Source: Pleurotus djamor (Eukaryota; Basidiomycota; Agaricomycetes; Agaricales; Pleurotaceae). From it: a DNA stretch of 26,015 bases. Numbering within the stretch: position 1 is the first letter of the stretch; every line of letters starts with the position of its first letter. Positions 1 to 9,527 of this stretch are shown here, piece by piece. The position numbers and the translations under genes are program-made. Below the pieces are notes generated by a model that saw only the letters and a program-made list of their open reading frames with translations, searched no databases and was not told where the DNA came from. Where the stretch lies: NCBI GenBank assembly GCA_029747585.1, contig JAPEVF010000647.1, positions 1 through 26,015 on the forward strand, read 5' to 3'.

Positions 1-1244
1 GGACTGAGGTAAGCCACCAACGAAGATAAGAAAATGCTTGAAGTGACAAAATGCATCCTGAAGTAAAAGGAGTGAGCTCGTGTCAAGTAAGCAAAGACAT
101 GGTATGAAAAACATACAAGAAGAAATCGGCGATGAAATGACTATCCTTGTTCCACCCGGCCACGCCGTAGAGGAGACTGTTTGTCAAGGCGATTTCATGG
201 ATCTTCTTCTCAACTCCCTGAGGATCCGAAGTATCGACGATCCAATCTTTGACGAGGTCTATTATGGCTTCACTATGCTTTTCCAAGACGGACTCGAGTG
301 CATTCGGTCCCCTTTCCGCGACCTTAAACTGCGGATCGTTGAGGACGCGATTTACCAAGGTAAGAGCGTGAACTCCATTAGGCTTGGACGACTTGGTAGA
401 TGGTTTTTCGTTCAAGGAAAGAACCGAAGCCAATCGGGAAGTAAGGCTTTCAGTTGGATCTAGATTCTCAAACATGGAGGGCGGGGTAAGGCTGGGGGCT
501 TCAGCACCGTGAACGGCCGTTTGTGCCAAACCTATAGTGAGAAAGGTCTCTTTGAGCATGACTAAAACGTGGTGTGGGGAAACGAATGACCTTCTGCTAC
601 GAGGCCGGGAAGGCCTAGCTCTGCACCATAGCCGGTGTGGATCAGAGGATGCAACAAGCCAGCAAGGAAACGATTTAACATTTGCGGTTTGGAAGGGCTG
701 CCATGGTTGGCCTTCGCAGAGAAGACGTAATCCTCCAAGACAGGCGAGAAGCCCTTCGCCTGAAGCTCCTCCTTGAAGAATGTTAGGTAGGAATTATAGT
801 ATCTGTGTAAAGGTAATCCACTTCAGCATGTATTGTGGAGGCGCACAAAGGACTCTGATCCTACTTTTCATCACCAAGATGGTCGAACACATTTTGAGAG
901 GTGATCGGTTCCGGGGATTTGTATGCTGGACGTTGATACACAGCGGAATGCTCATAGGCAGCTCGTATGATCGTGCCGTTCGCACCAAGTGCCCAAGCAG
1001 CCAGGACAGCGTGTGCAGTATGGCTACCCATCAGAGTGTCAGTACGGAATGCCATTGATGAGATATGAGCATAAACGAACTTATGAAAGCCTCTGTCGTT
1101 GAAGAATACGTGGTACTTTTCGTGATTTTCCTTCAAAGTTTCTTGCATTGCAAGGGTACTTTCGGGACTGATGCCAGCCCATCGGAAGGGTGCTATTGCA
1201 GAAGGTGCTTGAGCTGGAGTGGGGAAGAGTTCGAAGTTGGCCAT
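1..1244 (-). CDS. Questin oxidase-like protein (DUF4243), copy A, 3' end cut by window edge
   Basis: The family (Pfam PF14027, relatives of questin oxidase GedK/AflY) performs Baeyer-Villiger-type ring oxidation in anthraquinone-derived pathways; the substrate here is unknown. Exons in gene order: 1081..1244, 865..1023, 591..802, 117..531, and 57 down to the edge; all phases agree, giving about 335 residues. ATG at 1244 begins MANFELFPTPAQ; the longer open frame to 1265 starts with TTG, so it was not used. Recognisable blocks are NHEKYHVFFNDRGFHN, WALGANGTIIRAAYEH, VFDHLGDEKYYNSYLTFF, LLHPLIHTGYGAELGLPG and GVHALTLVNRVL. They match a second copy at 21.3 kb, which also shares the splice sites (exon 2 is 159 nt in both). 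The missing part should be the C-terminal 160 or so residues. Family assignment is confident; the reaction is inferred only from the family name. Confidence 0.85.
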
Positions 1245-1934
1245 GATTGTCTTGAATACTGCCAAGTGGTCTACGAGCTTTGGGCTTTATATGTAGACGT
1301 CATATGTAGCCCGACTAGGATGGCACACATGACGGTGAGGCGTGCTGACAGACAGCTCAGTCACGAGGCCGAATCATCTCGAGTGTTTGCTCCATGCAAG
1401 TGGGAAGAAAGCCGCTGTGCACGGATGGATTTGGAATTTGGGTGAGAGGTTTCCCAAGATCGTGAGGTTCGGATGCACGGATACAAGTTCTTTGCTTGGG
1501 CGATGAGGGGGGTTACGACCTCGAAACGAAGCTGAGACGCGAAGCTTCGATGTGGACGCGTCACTCTCTCCGATATCCCGGACGCGTATGTCAATACATT
1601 TAGCAGAGAGATGAGTAATATGGGCGCGACTCGTTGGCGACGACGGGATATCGGGGCAACGGGATAACGGAGGTTTTCAATGGAGAAGAGCTCGAAGAGG
1701 GGTGCTCAGGGGCTGCTGCGTCAAAAGTGCTGAGTCATTGAGTTGGCGTTGTTTACGGCGTGAAGAACTGCGCTCAAAGTTTCCCGAACTCGTTCCACTC
1801 ATCCTCGACGCCGTTCTCTCTTCGCGACGACCAACAAAATCTTTGAGTGCGTACAAATCCTTTCTTGTGCTCGTGCATCTTACTCACATACGTGGACTCT
1901 ATCATGGATATTCCAGTCTCATCCACAGTCGGTC
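1245..1934. promoter_or_regulatory. Divergent intergenic region between questin oxidase-like copy A and AUR1
   Basis: No credible coding exon was found on either strand. The two flanking genes start from its ends, so it must hold both promoters. It contains a perfect 11-bp inverted repeat (listed separately) but no clear TATA box near either start. Confidence 0.55.
1570..1654. repeat. Perfect 11-bp inverted repeat in the AUR1 upstream region
   Basis: The left arm CCGATATCCCG (1570..1580) is exactly complementary to the right arm CGGGATATCGG (1644..1654), with a 63-bp spacer. It lies about 280 bp upstream of the AUR1 start. The arms could be paired binding sites for a dimeric regulator; this is an inference, since similar arms can occur by chance. 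Confidence 0.5.
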
Positions 1935-3296
1935 ATGGCTGGGTGTTCCCCAAGACGAGCAGGACGGACGCTGGTGCAGGCGTTGCAGGCAGCCGTAGCG
2001 CGTCTCGACAAGTCTTTGAATCCGAATGACACGCTTCAAAAGCTTCGGAATCACCAATTCACTTGGTCCGACTCGATTCACGTTTTTCATCTCGCCCTCG
2101 TCGGATTTTGGTTCACGATAATGCAAGTTCCAGGATTTCCACTAAAACTCTTGATTCCTGTCGTTTGGGTGATCGGGCTATTGGTCCCATTAACGTCCCA
2201 ATTTCTATTCCCATTTACGCCAATCGCGGTCTATCTCCTCTCATTCTACACCTCTCGTTTTATCCCAACTTCATGGCGACCCGACATCTCAGTTTCCCTC
2301 CTACCGACTCTTGAATCGGTTCTTTACGGCGCAAATATCTCAGATATTCTGACACGCTTCACCCATCCTATCCTCGATATCATCGCGTGGATTCCCTACG
2401 GAGTAGGCCATTTCACCTTCCCTTTCTTCGTCGGCGCTTTCCTATGGCTATTCCGTACCAACGAAGCCCTTGTCTTCTTCAGCAGAGCGTTTGGATACCT
2501 CAATCTCCTCGGCGTATGGATTCAAATCCTCTTACCTTGCGCTGCGCCTTGGTATGAACTCATCCATGGCCTCACACCTGCCAACTACGGAATGAAAGGT
2601 TCCCCCGGAGGCCTTGCCCGCATTGACCATCTCTTCCATTCCAATGGATACACGACTGCGTTTACGAACTCACCCATCGTCTTTGGCGCGTTTCCATCCC
2701 TCCACTCAGCGTGCGCGACGATGGAGGCGTTCTTCATCTCCCACTTCTTCCCACAGTACTCCCGGTATGCTTGGACTTACGCAGGTGTCCTATATTGGGC
2801 CACGATGTACCTCACTCACCACTACCTCATCGACGTTGTCGGCGGAGCTTGCCTTTCCACCGCCTTCTTCTACTTCTTCATGCCAGATGAACTGAAGGGC
2901 TCTGCTGGAGCAACGGCGGGACCCGCTGGCTTAACATCTCGTACCAAGCGCAACAAATACGAGGTTTACGACCTTGAGGTACCAAGAAATAACCGAGGGT
3001 TGGCAGATGCTGCGGATTTTGATTTGGCAGAGGAGAGTGACCATGAGTCGGATGAGGAAGAGGTTGATATTACATATCGATCACCTAAACCTGATCATGA
3101 AGTCCCCTCCTCTGCCGCACCATTTGTTCGAAGTACGCCTGGTGTTGGAAATAAGGGCAAAGGAGCGCCAAGAGGACATCGCCATACCGCCAGTATTGCT
3201 AGCCTCATCAGAGGCGACGAGCGGACAGAAGAAGGGTGGAGTCCTCGTCCTGGAGCTGGGTTCGTGATTCCTGGTTCGCCGTTACGCGGTGATTAG
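1935..3296 (+). CDS. AUR1: Inositol phosphorylceramide synthase catalytic subunit
   Basis: This Golgi enzyme transfers phosphoinositol from phosphatidylinositol to ceramide, the first committed step of fungal complex sphingolipids. It is 453 residues from one uninterrupted exon. Multiple hydrophobic segments lie between residues about 47 and 316. The PAP2-like signatures are FGAFPSLHSACATMEA (His257) and THHYLIDVVGGA (His296, Asp300), with the same spacing as the yeast catalytic triad H255/H294/D298. Counting with that +2 offset, Leu139, His159 and Phe160 match the yeast wild-type residues whose changes (L137, H157, F158) give aureobasidin A resistance. The C-terminal tail (after about 320) is hydrophilic and acidic, typical of a cytosolic extension. 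The ATG gives the family-like N terminus with RLDKSLNPNDTLQKLRNH. Neighbouring genes are intron-rich, so the lack of introns stands out. The gene is convergent with the GH43 gene. Confidence 0.96.
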   Translation: MAGCSPRRAGRTLVQALQAAVARLDKSLNPNDTLQKLRNHQFTWSDSIHVFHLALVGFWFTIMQVPGFPLKLLIPVVWVIGLLVPLTSQFLFPFTPIAVYLLSFYTSRFIPTSWRPDISVSLLPTLESVLYGANISDILTRFTHPILDIIAWIPYGVGHFTFPFFVGAFLWLFRTNEALVFFSRAFGYLNLLGVWIQILLPCAAPWYELIHGLTPANYGMKGSPGGLARIDHLFHSNGYTTAFTNSPIVFGAFPSLHSACATMEAFFISHFFPQYSRYAWTYAGVLYWATMYLTHHYLIDVVGGACLSTAFFYFFMPDELKGSAGATAGPAGLTSRTKRNKYEVYDLEVPRNNRGLADAADFDLAEESDHESDEEEVDITYRSPKPDHEVPSSAAPFVRSTPGVGNKGKGAPRGHRHTASIASLIRGDERTEEGWSPRPGAGFVIPGSPLRGD

Positions 3297-3642
3297 GAAG
3301 CCTCATCGAGCGAGATGGTTGGAATGTAGTGCCTCTCTTTCGTACATTACCTGGAGGTTTAGCTACATATATATGGTTTTTGCATATCAGGAACTTTCTA
3401 GCCATAGACTCACGCTTCGAGCCATTACCATCATCTATCTATTTATTACACGGGAATATACTGTATTTACTCTTAACGGCTGGCTGGTGTTGCGTCTCGT
3501 CAAGCTCTAAGATTCACGATGAAGTAATGTCGTCCAGAGTAGGATAGAATTTCGGGGCCATACATACACGACACACAAACATACTTAGTTCAATAATTAT
3601 ACAGTTTACTTGGAGTTAACCTTTATCTTTCAATTCCTAGAA
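3297..3642. other. Convergent 3' intergenic region
   Basis: The stretch between the AUR1 and GH43 stop codons (346 bp) holds only AT-rich 3'-UTR-like sequence, including an AT-rich run around 3590. It should contain both polyadenylation regions. No gene is seen. Confidence 0.5.
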
Positions 3643-4626
3643 TCACTCTGGCTTCGTGGTGGTGAGTTTCCCCTCTTTGTCATAGAAGAGCTCCGTGACT
3701 TTGACGGAGCGCAAGTGATCAACCCCGCCACTTAGCTCACAGTCGTGGTGGAACAGGTACCATCTTCCTTTGAACTCGACAATCGAGTGATGTGTCGTCC
3801 ACCCAAGTACCGGCTCCAGGATGCGACCGGCGTAGGTGAACGGTCCCAAAGGACTTGTTCCGGTGGCATAGCAGAGGTAATGCGTATCTCCAGTCGAGTA
3901 AGAGAAGTAGTAGAGGTCATCCTTCTTGTGCATCCATGCAGCCTCGAAGAAACGCCGATCGTGGTCATCGGCTAGTATCTTCTCCCCAGTCTCGGGCGCG
4001 AGTATGACGATTTCCTGGACTTCACCTGCAAACTGATGCATGTCGTCCGTCAACTTTGCGACGCGCGGCCCAAGAGCGTAAACACCCTCTCCCGAAGGTT
4101 CTTTGGGACCCTGCCAGCTCGCATCGAAGATGTTGTTTCCCTTCTGATAGCACTGCAGCTGACCGCCCCACAAACCACCAAAATACAGGTATCCCTGTCC
4201 GTCATCATCTACGAAACTCGCGGGGTCGATGGTGTAACTTCCGGTGATGGGTTCCGGATCAGGTTTGAACGGACCCTCGGGTTTGTCGCTCACGGCAACA
4301 CCGATCCGGAAGATACCATCCTTATCGCGAGCTGGGAAGTAGAGGAAGTACTTCCCATCCTTGAAAGCGGCGTCCGGAGCCCAAAGTTGCTTGGACACCC
4401 AGGGGATATCCTCGACTGCGAGGGCGACGCCGTGATCAATGACGGGGGCGGGTGGGTCGATAGATTCGGTGCTGAAAACATGGTAGTCGGCCATGTCATA
4501 TTGATCGCCGTTATCGTTGAATTGGATGTCGGTTTCGCGGTCGTGCGATGGGTAGACGAATATCTTTCCTTCGAATACGTGCGCGGACGGATCGGCGGTA
4601 TAGATGTTTGTAATGAGAGGTGGCAT
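3643..4626 (-). CDS. Glycoside hydrolase family 43 protein (putative arabinofuranosidase/xylosidase), no secretion signal
   Basis: GH43 enzymes are inverting glycosidases acting mostly on arabinose- and xylose-containing glycans. The 327-residue, intronless protein has the three acidic residues expected on the five-bladed propeller: Asp12 in YTADPSAHVF (general base), Asp134 in YTIDPASFVDDDG (pKa modulator) and Glu228 in RRFFEAAWMHK (general acid). Other family blocks are QLWAPDAAFKDGKYFLYFPA and HHSIVEFKGRWYLFHHD. The C terminus keeps the LRSVKVTEL strand common in bacterial-type GH43 proteins. The catalytic base sits 12 residues from the start and there is no signal peptide, so the enzyme is predicted to be intracellular, perhaps acting on imported oligosaccharides. 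The exact substrate cannot be read from sequence. It shares a divergent upstream region with ATG22. Confidence 0.92.
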   Translation of the reverse strand: MPPLITNIYTADPSAHVFEGKIFVYPSHDRETDIQFNDNGDQYDMADYHVFSTESIDPPAPVIDHGVALAVEDIPWVSKQLWAPDAAFKDGKYFLYFPARDKDGIFRIGVAVSDKPEGPFKPDPEPITGSYTIDPASFVDDDGQGYLYFGGLWGGQLQCYQKGNNIFDASWQGPKEPSGEGVYALGPRVAKLTDDMHQFAGEVQEIVILAPETGEKILADDHDRRFFEAAWMHKKDDLYYFSYSTGDTHYLCYATGTSPLGPFTYAGRILEPVLGWTTHHSIVEFKGRWYLFHHDCELSGGVDHLRSVKVTELFYDKEGKLTTTKPE

Positions 4627-5052
4627 GGTAGGCTGAAACCTGGCGAATTGTGAGGCGAAATCGTGAGTAGCTCATCAACATCGCTTACTTATCTACTTAT
4701 TCTCAGAGTGCGGGGTGAAGTGAGGGACAGATAGCCAGCGAGCAGCCCAAGACCGGTTTNATACCCCAGCACCATCGGGAAGTTGTCGGGTTTGAGCGAA
4801 GTTTCCCCGCATCTCTTCGTATGTCTGGTGACGCTCCCTGAGTACTTGGGGGGTGCGCTCGGCAGCAGTCAAGTGTCGCGAAATTGGTTCTTGCTGAAGG
4901 ATGAATGGACGTCAAGTTCGCCTGAGGGCAAAGGAACCGCGTTAGCGCCCGTTAGCACTGATCCTTTCTCGCGCTTCGACCTCATCAATACTTCGCAGTG
5001 CTTGGGGTTCCCCAATGCTGCGCCGAGGATACAATCTCATCACCAGAACACG
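4627..5052. promoter_or_regulatory. Divergent promoter region between GH43 and ATG22
   Basis: This 426-bp noncoding stretch must serve both flanking genes. It contains an ambiguous base (N at 4760) and no clear TATA element. Short open frames here do not resemble known proteins. Confidence 0.5.
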
Positions 5053-6983
5053 ATGACTGTCGAAGGCCGCAGCTACAAAAATCAACTATATGGCTGGCTC
5101 AGTTACGCGTTTGCAAGGTAAGCCACCTGCGTTGTCTCTCTGAAGGCCAGTGTCTGATTCTGGAAGTACTTACACCCTACATTACATAGTGAAGTCTTCG
5201 TCATAGTTTCATTGACATTGTTTCTCCCAATATGTCTCGAGCAATTTGCACGGGATAATGGATACCAACGACCGGACAAAGCGGAACGATGCACGGAGTC
5301 TACGCGTTGTGTTGTGCAAGTAGGATGGTTGTGGATTGACAGTGCTAGCTTCAGGTGTGTGGCCAATTCGGATGTCTGTTTGTTTGATCCTCAGCTACTT
5401 TTACCGCAATCTAGTCTTTATGTCAACTCCATATCCGTTGCTCTCCAAGCCCTCACCGTCATTTCTATGGGAGGCATTGCAGACCATCGTCAGTCTTCTT
5501 TCTCTCCGAAACCCCCTAGTTCAACTCAATGGCTACGTTCCAGCTCCTCATCGCAAGAAACTCCTCCTCGGATTCGCCCTCATCGGAGCGGTGTCTGCAA
5601 CAAGTTTCTTCCTACTTCCTTCAACGTCGTTCGTATGGCTTCTCTCCGCCCCATTGGCCATGTTGGCAAACGTGGGCTTCGGCGCGTCCGTTGTCGCCAT
5701 GAACGCCTATCTTCCTTCCCTTGCAAAGCAAGACCCCTTGGTTCTAGCCAAACTCGATGACGCGGACAATGTAGCGTCAGAATTACTCCTACCAGAAGGT
5801 TCCTCACACACTAAGCCTGATCGCACATACGACGAAGAACTTTCTCTGGCGACTTCGCGGATATCCTCTCTTGGAATAGCACTTGGCTACGCCGCTGGAA
5901 TAGCCCTGCTCATAATCTCTCTATTCCCCGTAACCGTTCTGCATGGCTCGACGTTTTCGCTCCGTCTCGCCATTGGACTGAGTGGGATCTGGTGGGCATT
6001 CTTCTCTATCCCAGCCGCTCTATGGTTGCCCCACCGCGCAACTACTACGGCCAATCTTCGCTCAGACACCGAGTCGATTAACTCTTCTCGCTCTTCGCAA
6101 GAGAGATGGGATACTCGAAGGGAAATCATCGCAGCATGGAAGCGACTCTTCGTCATGCTTCGTCCCCATGAAATCATGCGCCTGAAGAATACGTTCATCT
6201 ACCTCCTCGCTTGGTTCCTCCTTTCGGATTCTTTCACCACGATCACTTCGACTGCTATCCTCTTTGGGAAGACGGCATTGCATATGCAGCCCAATGCTCT
6301 AATCGTTGTTGGGGCTTTGACACCTGCGTGTGGAATCGCCGGATCTTTGGTATGGCCGGCTGTACAGAGGAGAATGGGTTGGAAAAGTATGAAAGTGATC
6401 GTTTTGCTGGTCATGATGGTTTCAGCTATCCCTGCGTATGGTTGCTTGGGATTCTTGAGTATGTTCAGTGGTGAGGGGAGTGTCAGGTTTGGCGGATTGA
6501 CGACTCAAGGAGAGATGTTTGGGCTTGCGGTATACTTTGGTGAGTAGAGACAGGATTGATATTCAGAATGGCTGGCTAATGCTTGCTCAGGCTTTGTGTA
6601 TGGCGCGTTCCAAGGATACGCACGGGCGGTGTACGCGGAGATGCTTCCCCCAGGGGAAGAGGCTAGGTGGTATGGTCTCTTCTCTATCACCGACAAAGTA
6701 CGTCACATATTCCTTCTCTTTCACAACATGAGACACTCATACTTTGCCCTAGTCGAGTTCATTCCTTGGTCCCCTCATTGTTGGTCTCATTTCGGATGCG
6801 ACAGGCAACATTCGTTATGCTTTCTTCTTCTTGGTCGCCATGATTTGGTTGGCTGTCCCAATCCTGCTGTGCGTGAACGTGGAGCAAGGGAGGAAGGACG
6901 CCCGTGCGTATGTCGTAGATGACAACAGGGAGTACTATGAACGCTTGCGAACAACTTCTGGAGACGATGGGGAGGACTCATAG
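5053..6983 (+). CDS. ATG22: Vacuolar effluxer / autophagy-related protein 22 (MFS-type)
   Basis: Atg22 proteins sit in the vacuole membrane and export amino acids released by autophagic breakdown. Six exons give 545 residues: 5053..5117, 5190..5354, 5415..5488, 5544..6539, 6591..6697, 6753..6983; every junction keeps phase. Joined family blocks include QLYGWLSYAFASEVFVIVS at the first transmembrane helix, LFLPICLEQFARDNG, SISVALQALTVISMGGIADH spanning two helices, NVGFGASVVAMNAYLPSLA and VYGAFQGYARAVYAEMLPPG. About twelve hydrophobic segments are present, with a hydrophilic central loop (around residues 190-220). The start ATG was chosen because the conserved first helix follows 12 residues later and the acceptor at 5189 restores the Ser codon. 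The reading frame running through the third intron (5336 onward) is an artefact of unspliced sequence. Confidence 0.94.
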
Positions 6984-7120
6984 TATATTTTTGATGGTTC
7001 ATTTGTGATACTTTGCTTTGCCGACGCTGAACTGTATTTATTAGACTAATTGGCACGAAGTCCTTTTCTGGGTCCAGAAACAACACAATGAGTATCGAAG
7101 TGACAAGCACAACAGGACTT

Positions 7121-7937
7121 TTAGTCCCATTTCAACGCCGCCTCGCTCTCCGCACCGTCTGTCCCAACGGGCTCCGCCTGGGCTGGATCCCAAAAACCAA
7201 ACTTCCGAGCTATACTGGCGAACAACCCGCATGATGCTCCTGCTAAAAGCAGAAACATGTGGATGATCGGGACCAACGGCGGTACGAGGAGACTCATCAA
7301 GTCCTACCAAGGCATGGTCATCGTCAACACCATTACACGGACATTTCAGAGCGTATACGTACCTCTGGGTGATAGAAGTCCTCCTGCATGTAAATGTAGT
7401 GCAGTCCGTTCTCTTCTCTCAATTTTACTCGAGTTGTAAGTCTGGTCGTTGGAGTTCAGCAACAGTCAGGGTCGCGTGTAGGGGTCTTTCGCTCACTTTG
7501 CAGGCGCAGGCTTGAATGGAGAGTACCATATGTGAAAGACTTGCTCAATTTCGAGAATCAAAACTCCAGCTTCTTTGTCGTAAACTAAGCAGGGAGAAAG
7601 CGAGTTCAAAGGTCGATTTGGGGGAACGTTCGTTATTCGGTTCACTTACTGATGGATTGGACCTCGAGCTCAATGGTGGGTGAGAAGAAGCGGTACCACC
7701 TGGTATCGACAAAATCACCGATCTGCCTCCAAGTTGATTCAGCGGCAATGATACTCACTGGTAGATACCCAGCAGCTTTGCTCGGGACCCTGGTGCTGGC
7801 GCTACTGCACAGAGAGGGTGACGGAACCCGGCATCGTGGGTGAAGTATCTGACCACAGCGTCCTGCTGCACCTTCGCCGAGGACGTGGTGGTTAGTGTAG
7901 AGACTACTTGTTCGATTTCTTTGTCTGGATGTTGCAT
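7121..7937 (-). CDS. SigF-type NTF2-like domain protein with C-terminal membrane segment
   Basis: Five exons (7759..7937, 7650..7699, 7497..7584, 7363..7441, 7121..7303) give 192 residues with consistent phases. The N-terminal two thirds form an NTF2/SnoaL-like cone fold of the kind named SigF-like NTF2 in fungi: EIEQVVSTLTTTSSAKVQQ, AVVRYFTHDAGFRHPLC, LLGIYQWYRFFSPTIELEVQ, VFHIWYSPFKPAPAKLT and LHYIYMQEDFYHPEDLMSL. After this comes a hydrophobic stretch (PPLVPIIHMFLLLAGASCG) that could anchor the protein in a membrane, then a short acidic tail. Family members are widespread in fungi but have no established biochemical role, so no function is given. The gene converges on ATG22 (137 bp apart) and shares a 217-bp divergent promoter with the methyltransferase. 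Confidence 0.85.
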
Positions 7938-8154
7938 CTGCGAGGAACTGGTTCAAGTTGCGTTGGGCATTGGTCGGGGTCGGGCAATACGTTCAAAAAG
8001 CTGTCGGCGAGCGTCCAACAAGCTTCACAAGTGACAATGACATCATTCAGGCCTTCATCAAGCGCCTTTTTGGCGCCCACCGGTTACTATTGACCATGCT
8101 TCGGGCCATCATGATCAGCGAACGAAGTCCCATTGTACTTTGCCTGTTACCACC
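7938..8154. promoter_or_regulatory. Short bidirectional promoter between NTF2-like and methyltransferase genes
   Basis: Only 217 bp separate the two start codons (7937 and 8155), so the promoters must overlap or be shared. No TATA box is obvious. A frame that stays open here on the plus strand begins with TTG at 8140 and was not preferred over the ATG at 8155, which has a CACC context. Confidence 0.55.
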
Positions 8155-8997
8155 ATGAAGCTCAGCGCCGCTTTTGCCCTGTTCGCCGACCTTTGGACTG
8201 CGACTCGTATAGCACTGCCAACAACGCTGAAGGAGGTCGCGTCGTCGCCTTCCTTGCTGCTCAAACCAACCACGGTTTCTCGAATCTTCATGTCGCGTGT
8301 GTGGCAGCTTTTCGGGCCCGGAATCGACGAAAATACAAGTGACATGAAAACGAACTTGATCACAGCTGATGCACACGGTGTGGTTCTGGATCTGGGAGCA
8401 GGTATAGGCCTTTAGCCCACAAATCTATCAGGCTTCTTGAACTTGACACGGCTTCTAGGTCATGGACATACGTCCAAATATCTTGACCATCAAAAAGTTA
8501 CCAAATACGTGGCGTTAGAACCCAATGTTTTGATGCATCCAAATATCCGTGCTACGGCACAAGCAGCAGGATTTTCTGAGGCCGATGACACCCTTGTCAT
8601 TCTTTCCTCGGGTGCGGAGGATACGGATACAATCCTATCTTCCGTTGGGCAAGCAGACACGATCGTATCCGTACTCACGTTATGCAGCGTTCCCAGGCCC
8701 GAGTCTACCATTCAGTCTCTTGTCACAGAGGTTCTTCGACCGGGCGGGACCCTGTTGTATCACGAACACGTTCGAAGCCACAGAGAAGATGTGGCTTGGT
8801 GGCAGAGCTTTTGGACACCCCTCTGGTCGCTCGCGTTCGATGGTTGCAAATTAGATCGTCCGACAAATCTGTGGATAGATAGCATCCGAAGCGAAGAAGG
8901 CTTGCCTATCTGGAAGGCAAGTCGTACGTGGGGCAACGAAGGAGAAGCTGAAGAACATCTTTGGTGGCATCAGAGCGGTCGATACGTAAAAGCTTAG
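8155..8997 (+). CDS. Class I SAM-dependent methyltransferase
   Basis: Two exons (8155..8401 and 8459..8997) give 261 residues. Splicing restores methyltransferase motif I, VVLDLGAGHGHTSKYL (about residues 75-90), the glycine-rich SAM-binding loop; the next strand ends in KYVALEPN with the acidic residue expected to contact SAM ribose. Motif IV-like SVGQADTIVSVLTLCSVPRP and the post-motif LRPGGTLLYHEHVRS (about 180-200) follow the methyltransferase type 11 / METTL7-like pattern. The N terminus has a hydrophobic, helical stretch but no clear signal peptide. The aromatic-rich C-terminal region (WWQSFWTPLWSLAFDGCKL) is typical of METTL7-like proteins. The substrate is not predictable. A divergent promoter is shared with the NTF2-like gene, so co-expression is possible but unproven. 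Confidence 0.88.
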
Positions 8998-9527
8998 ACT
9001 CAGTATGTTCTAATAACCGTTCTTGATTGTAGGTGTCGACTGATGATGTGAATCCGCAGAACACTCAGCTTCGAAGTTACGATATCTGCATCACCGAATA
9101 GCGGTCCATCGTATTCGATATTATTTTTAGATTCTTGTCTACGCTTACAAAATTTCTATCAAACATCTCTTTGCAAAGAAGCTGAATACGAAGCTCGGTT
9201 CTTGGGGATCAAACCTCCCATACCATGTCACATCGGTCTCGTAACTCCCTAGCGTCAACATATCCTATAACGTTTCTTCATTCAATCTCTTCGTAAACGC
9301 CGTTTCTCTGATCTAAACTACTCTTGGGCTGGAACGATGTCCTCACTTACTCTGTATCCTTTTCTGCCATAGGCAGTCGGTCAAGGACGCGTATAAAAGA
9401 TCTTGCGGTTAGTCTCTACATCCCTCAGTTCGACACAGACATTCGTTCGACTACCTTCACTCGAAAGCCTCTCTTTCAACTTCACCATCGCCCTCGCCTT
9501 CACCAACCAACCCACTCAAACATAACA
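8998..9527. other. Intergenic region with hydrophobin promoter
   Basis: This 530-bp stretch holds the methyltransferase 3' end and the hydrophobin upstream region. The last 100 bp or so are C/T-rich and A/C-rich, a common pattern just upstream of highly expressed basidiomycete genes. No coding exon is supported. Confidence 0.5.
9392..9399 (+). promoter_or_regulatory. TATA box of the hydrophobin gene
   Basis: TATAAAAG lies 136 bp upstream of the hydrophobin ATG, followed by a pyrimidine-rich leader and a CATAACAATG start context. The spacing fits a TATA-driven, strongly expressed gene with a leader of about 100 nt. Confidence 0.65.

Noticed and set aside
4036..4653. 205-codon open frame on the plus strand
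   Set aside because: It lies antisense within the GH43 gene, whose protein has all catalytic motifs. The antisense product resembles nothing and follows the codon structure of the real gene.
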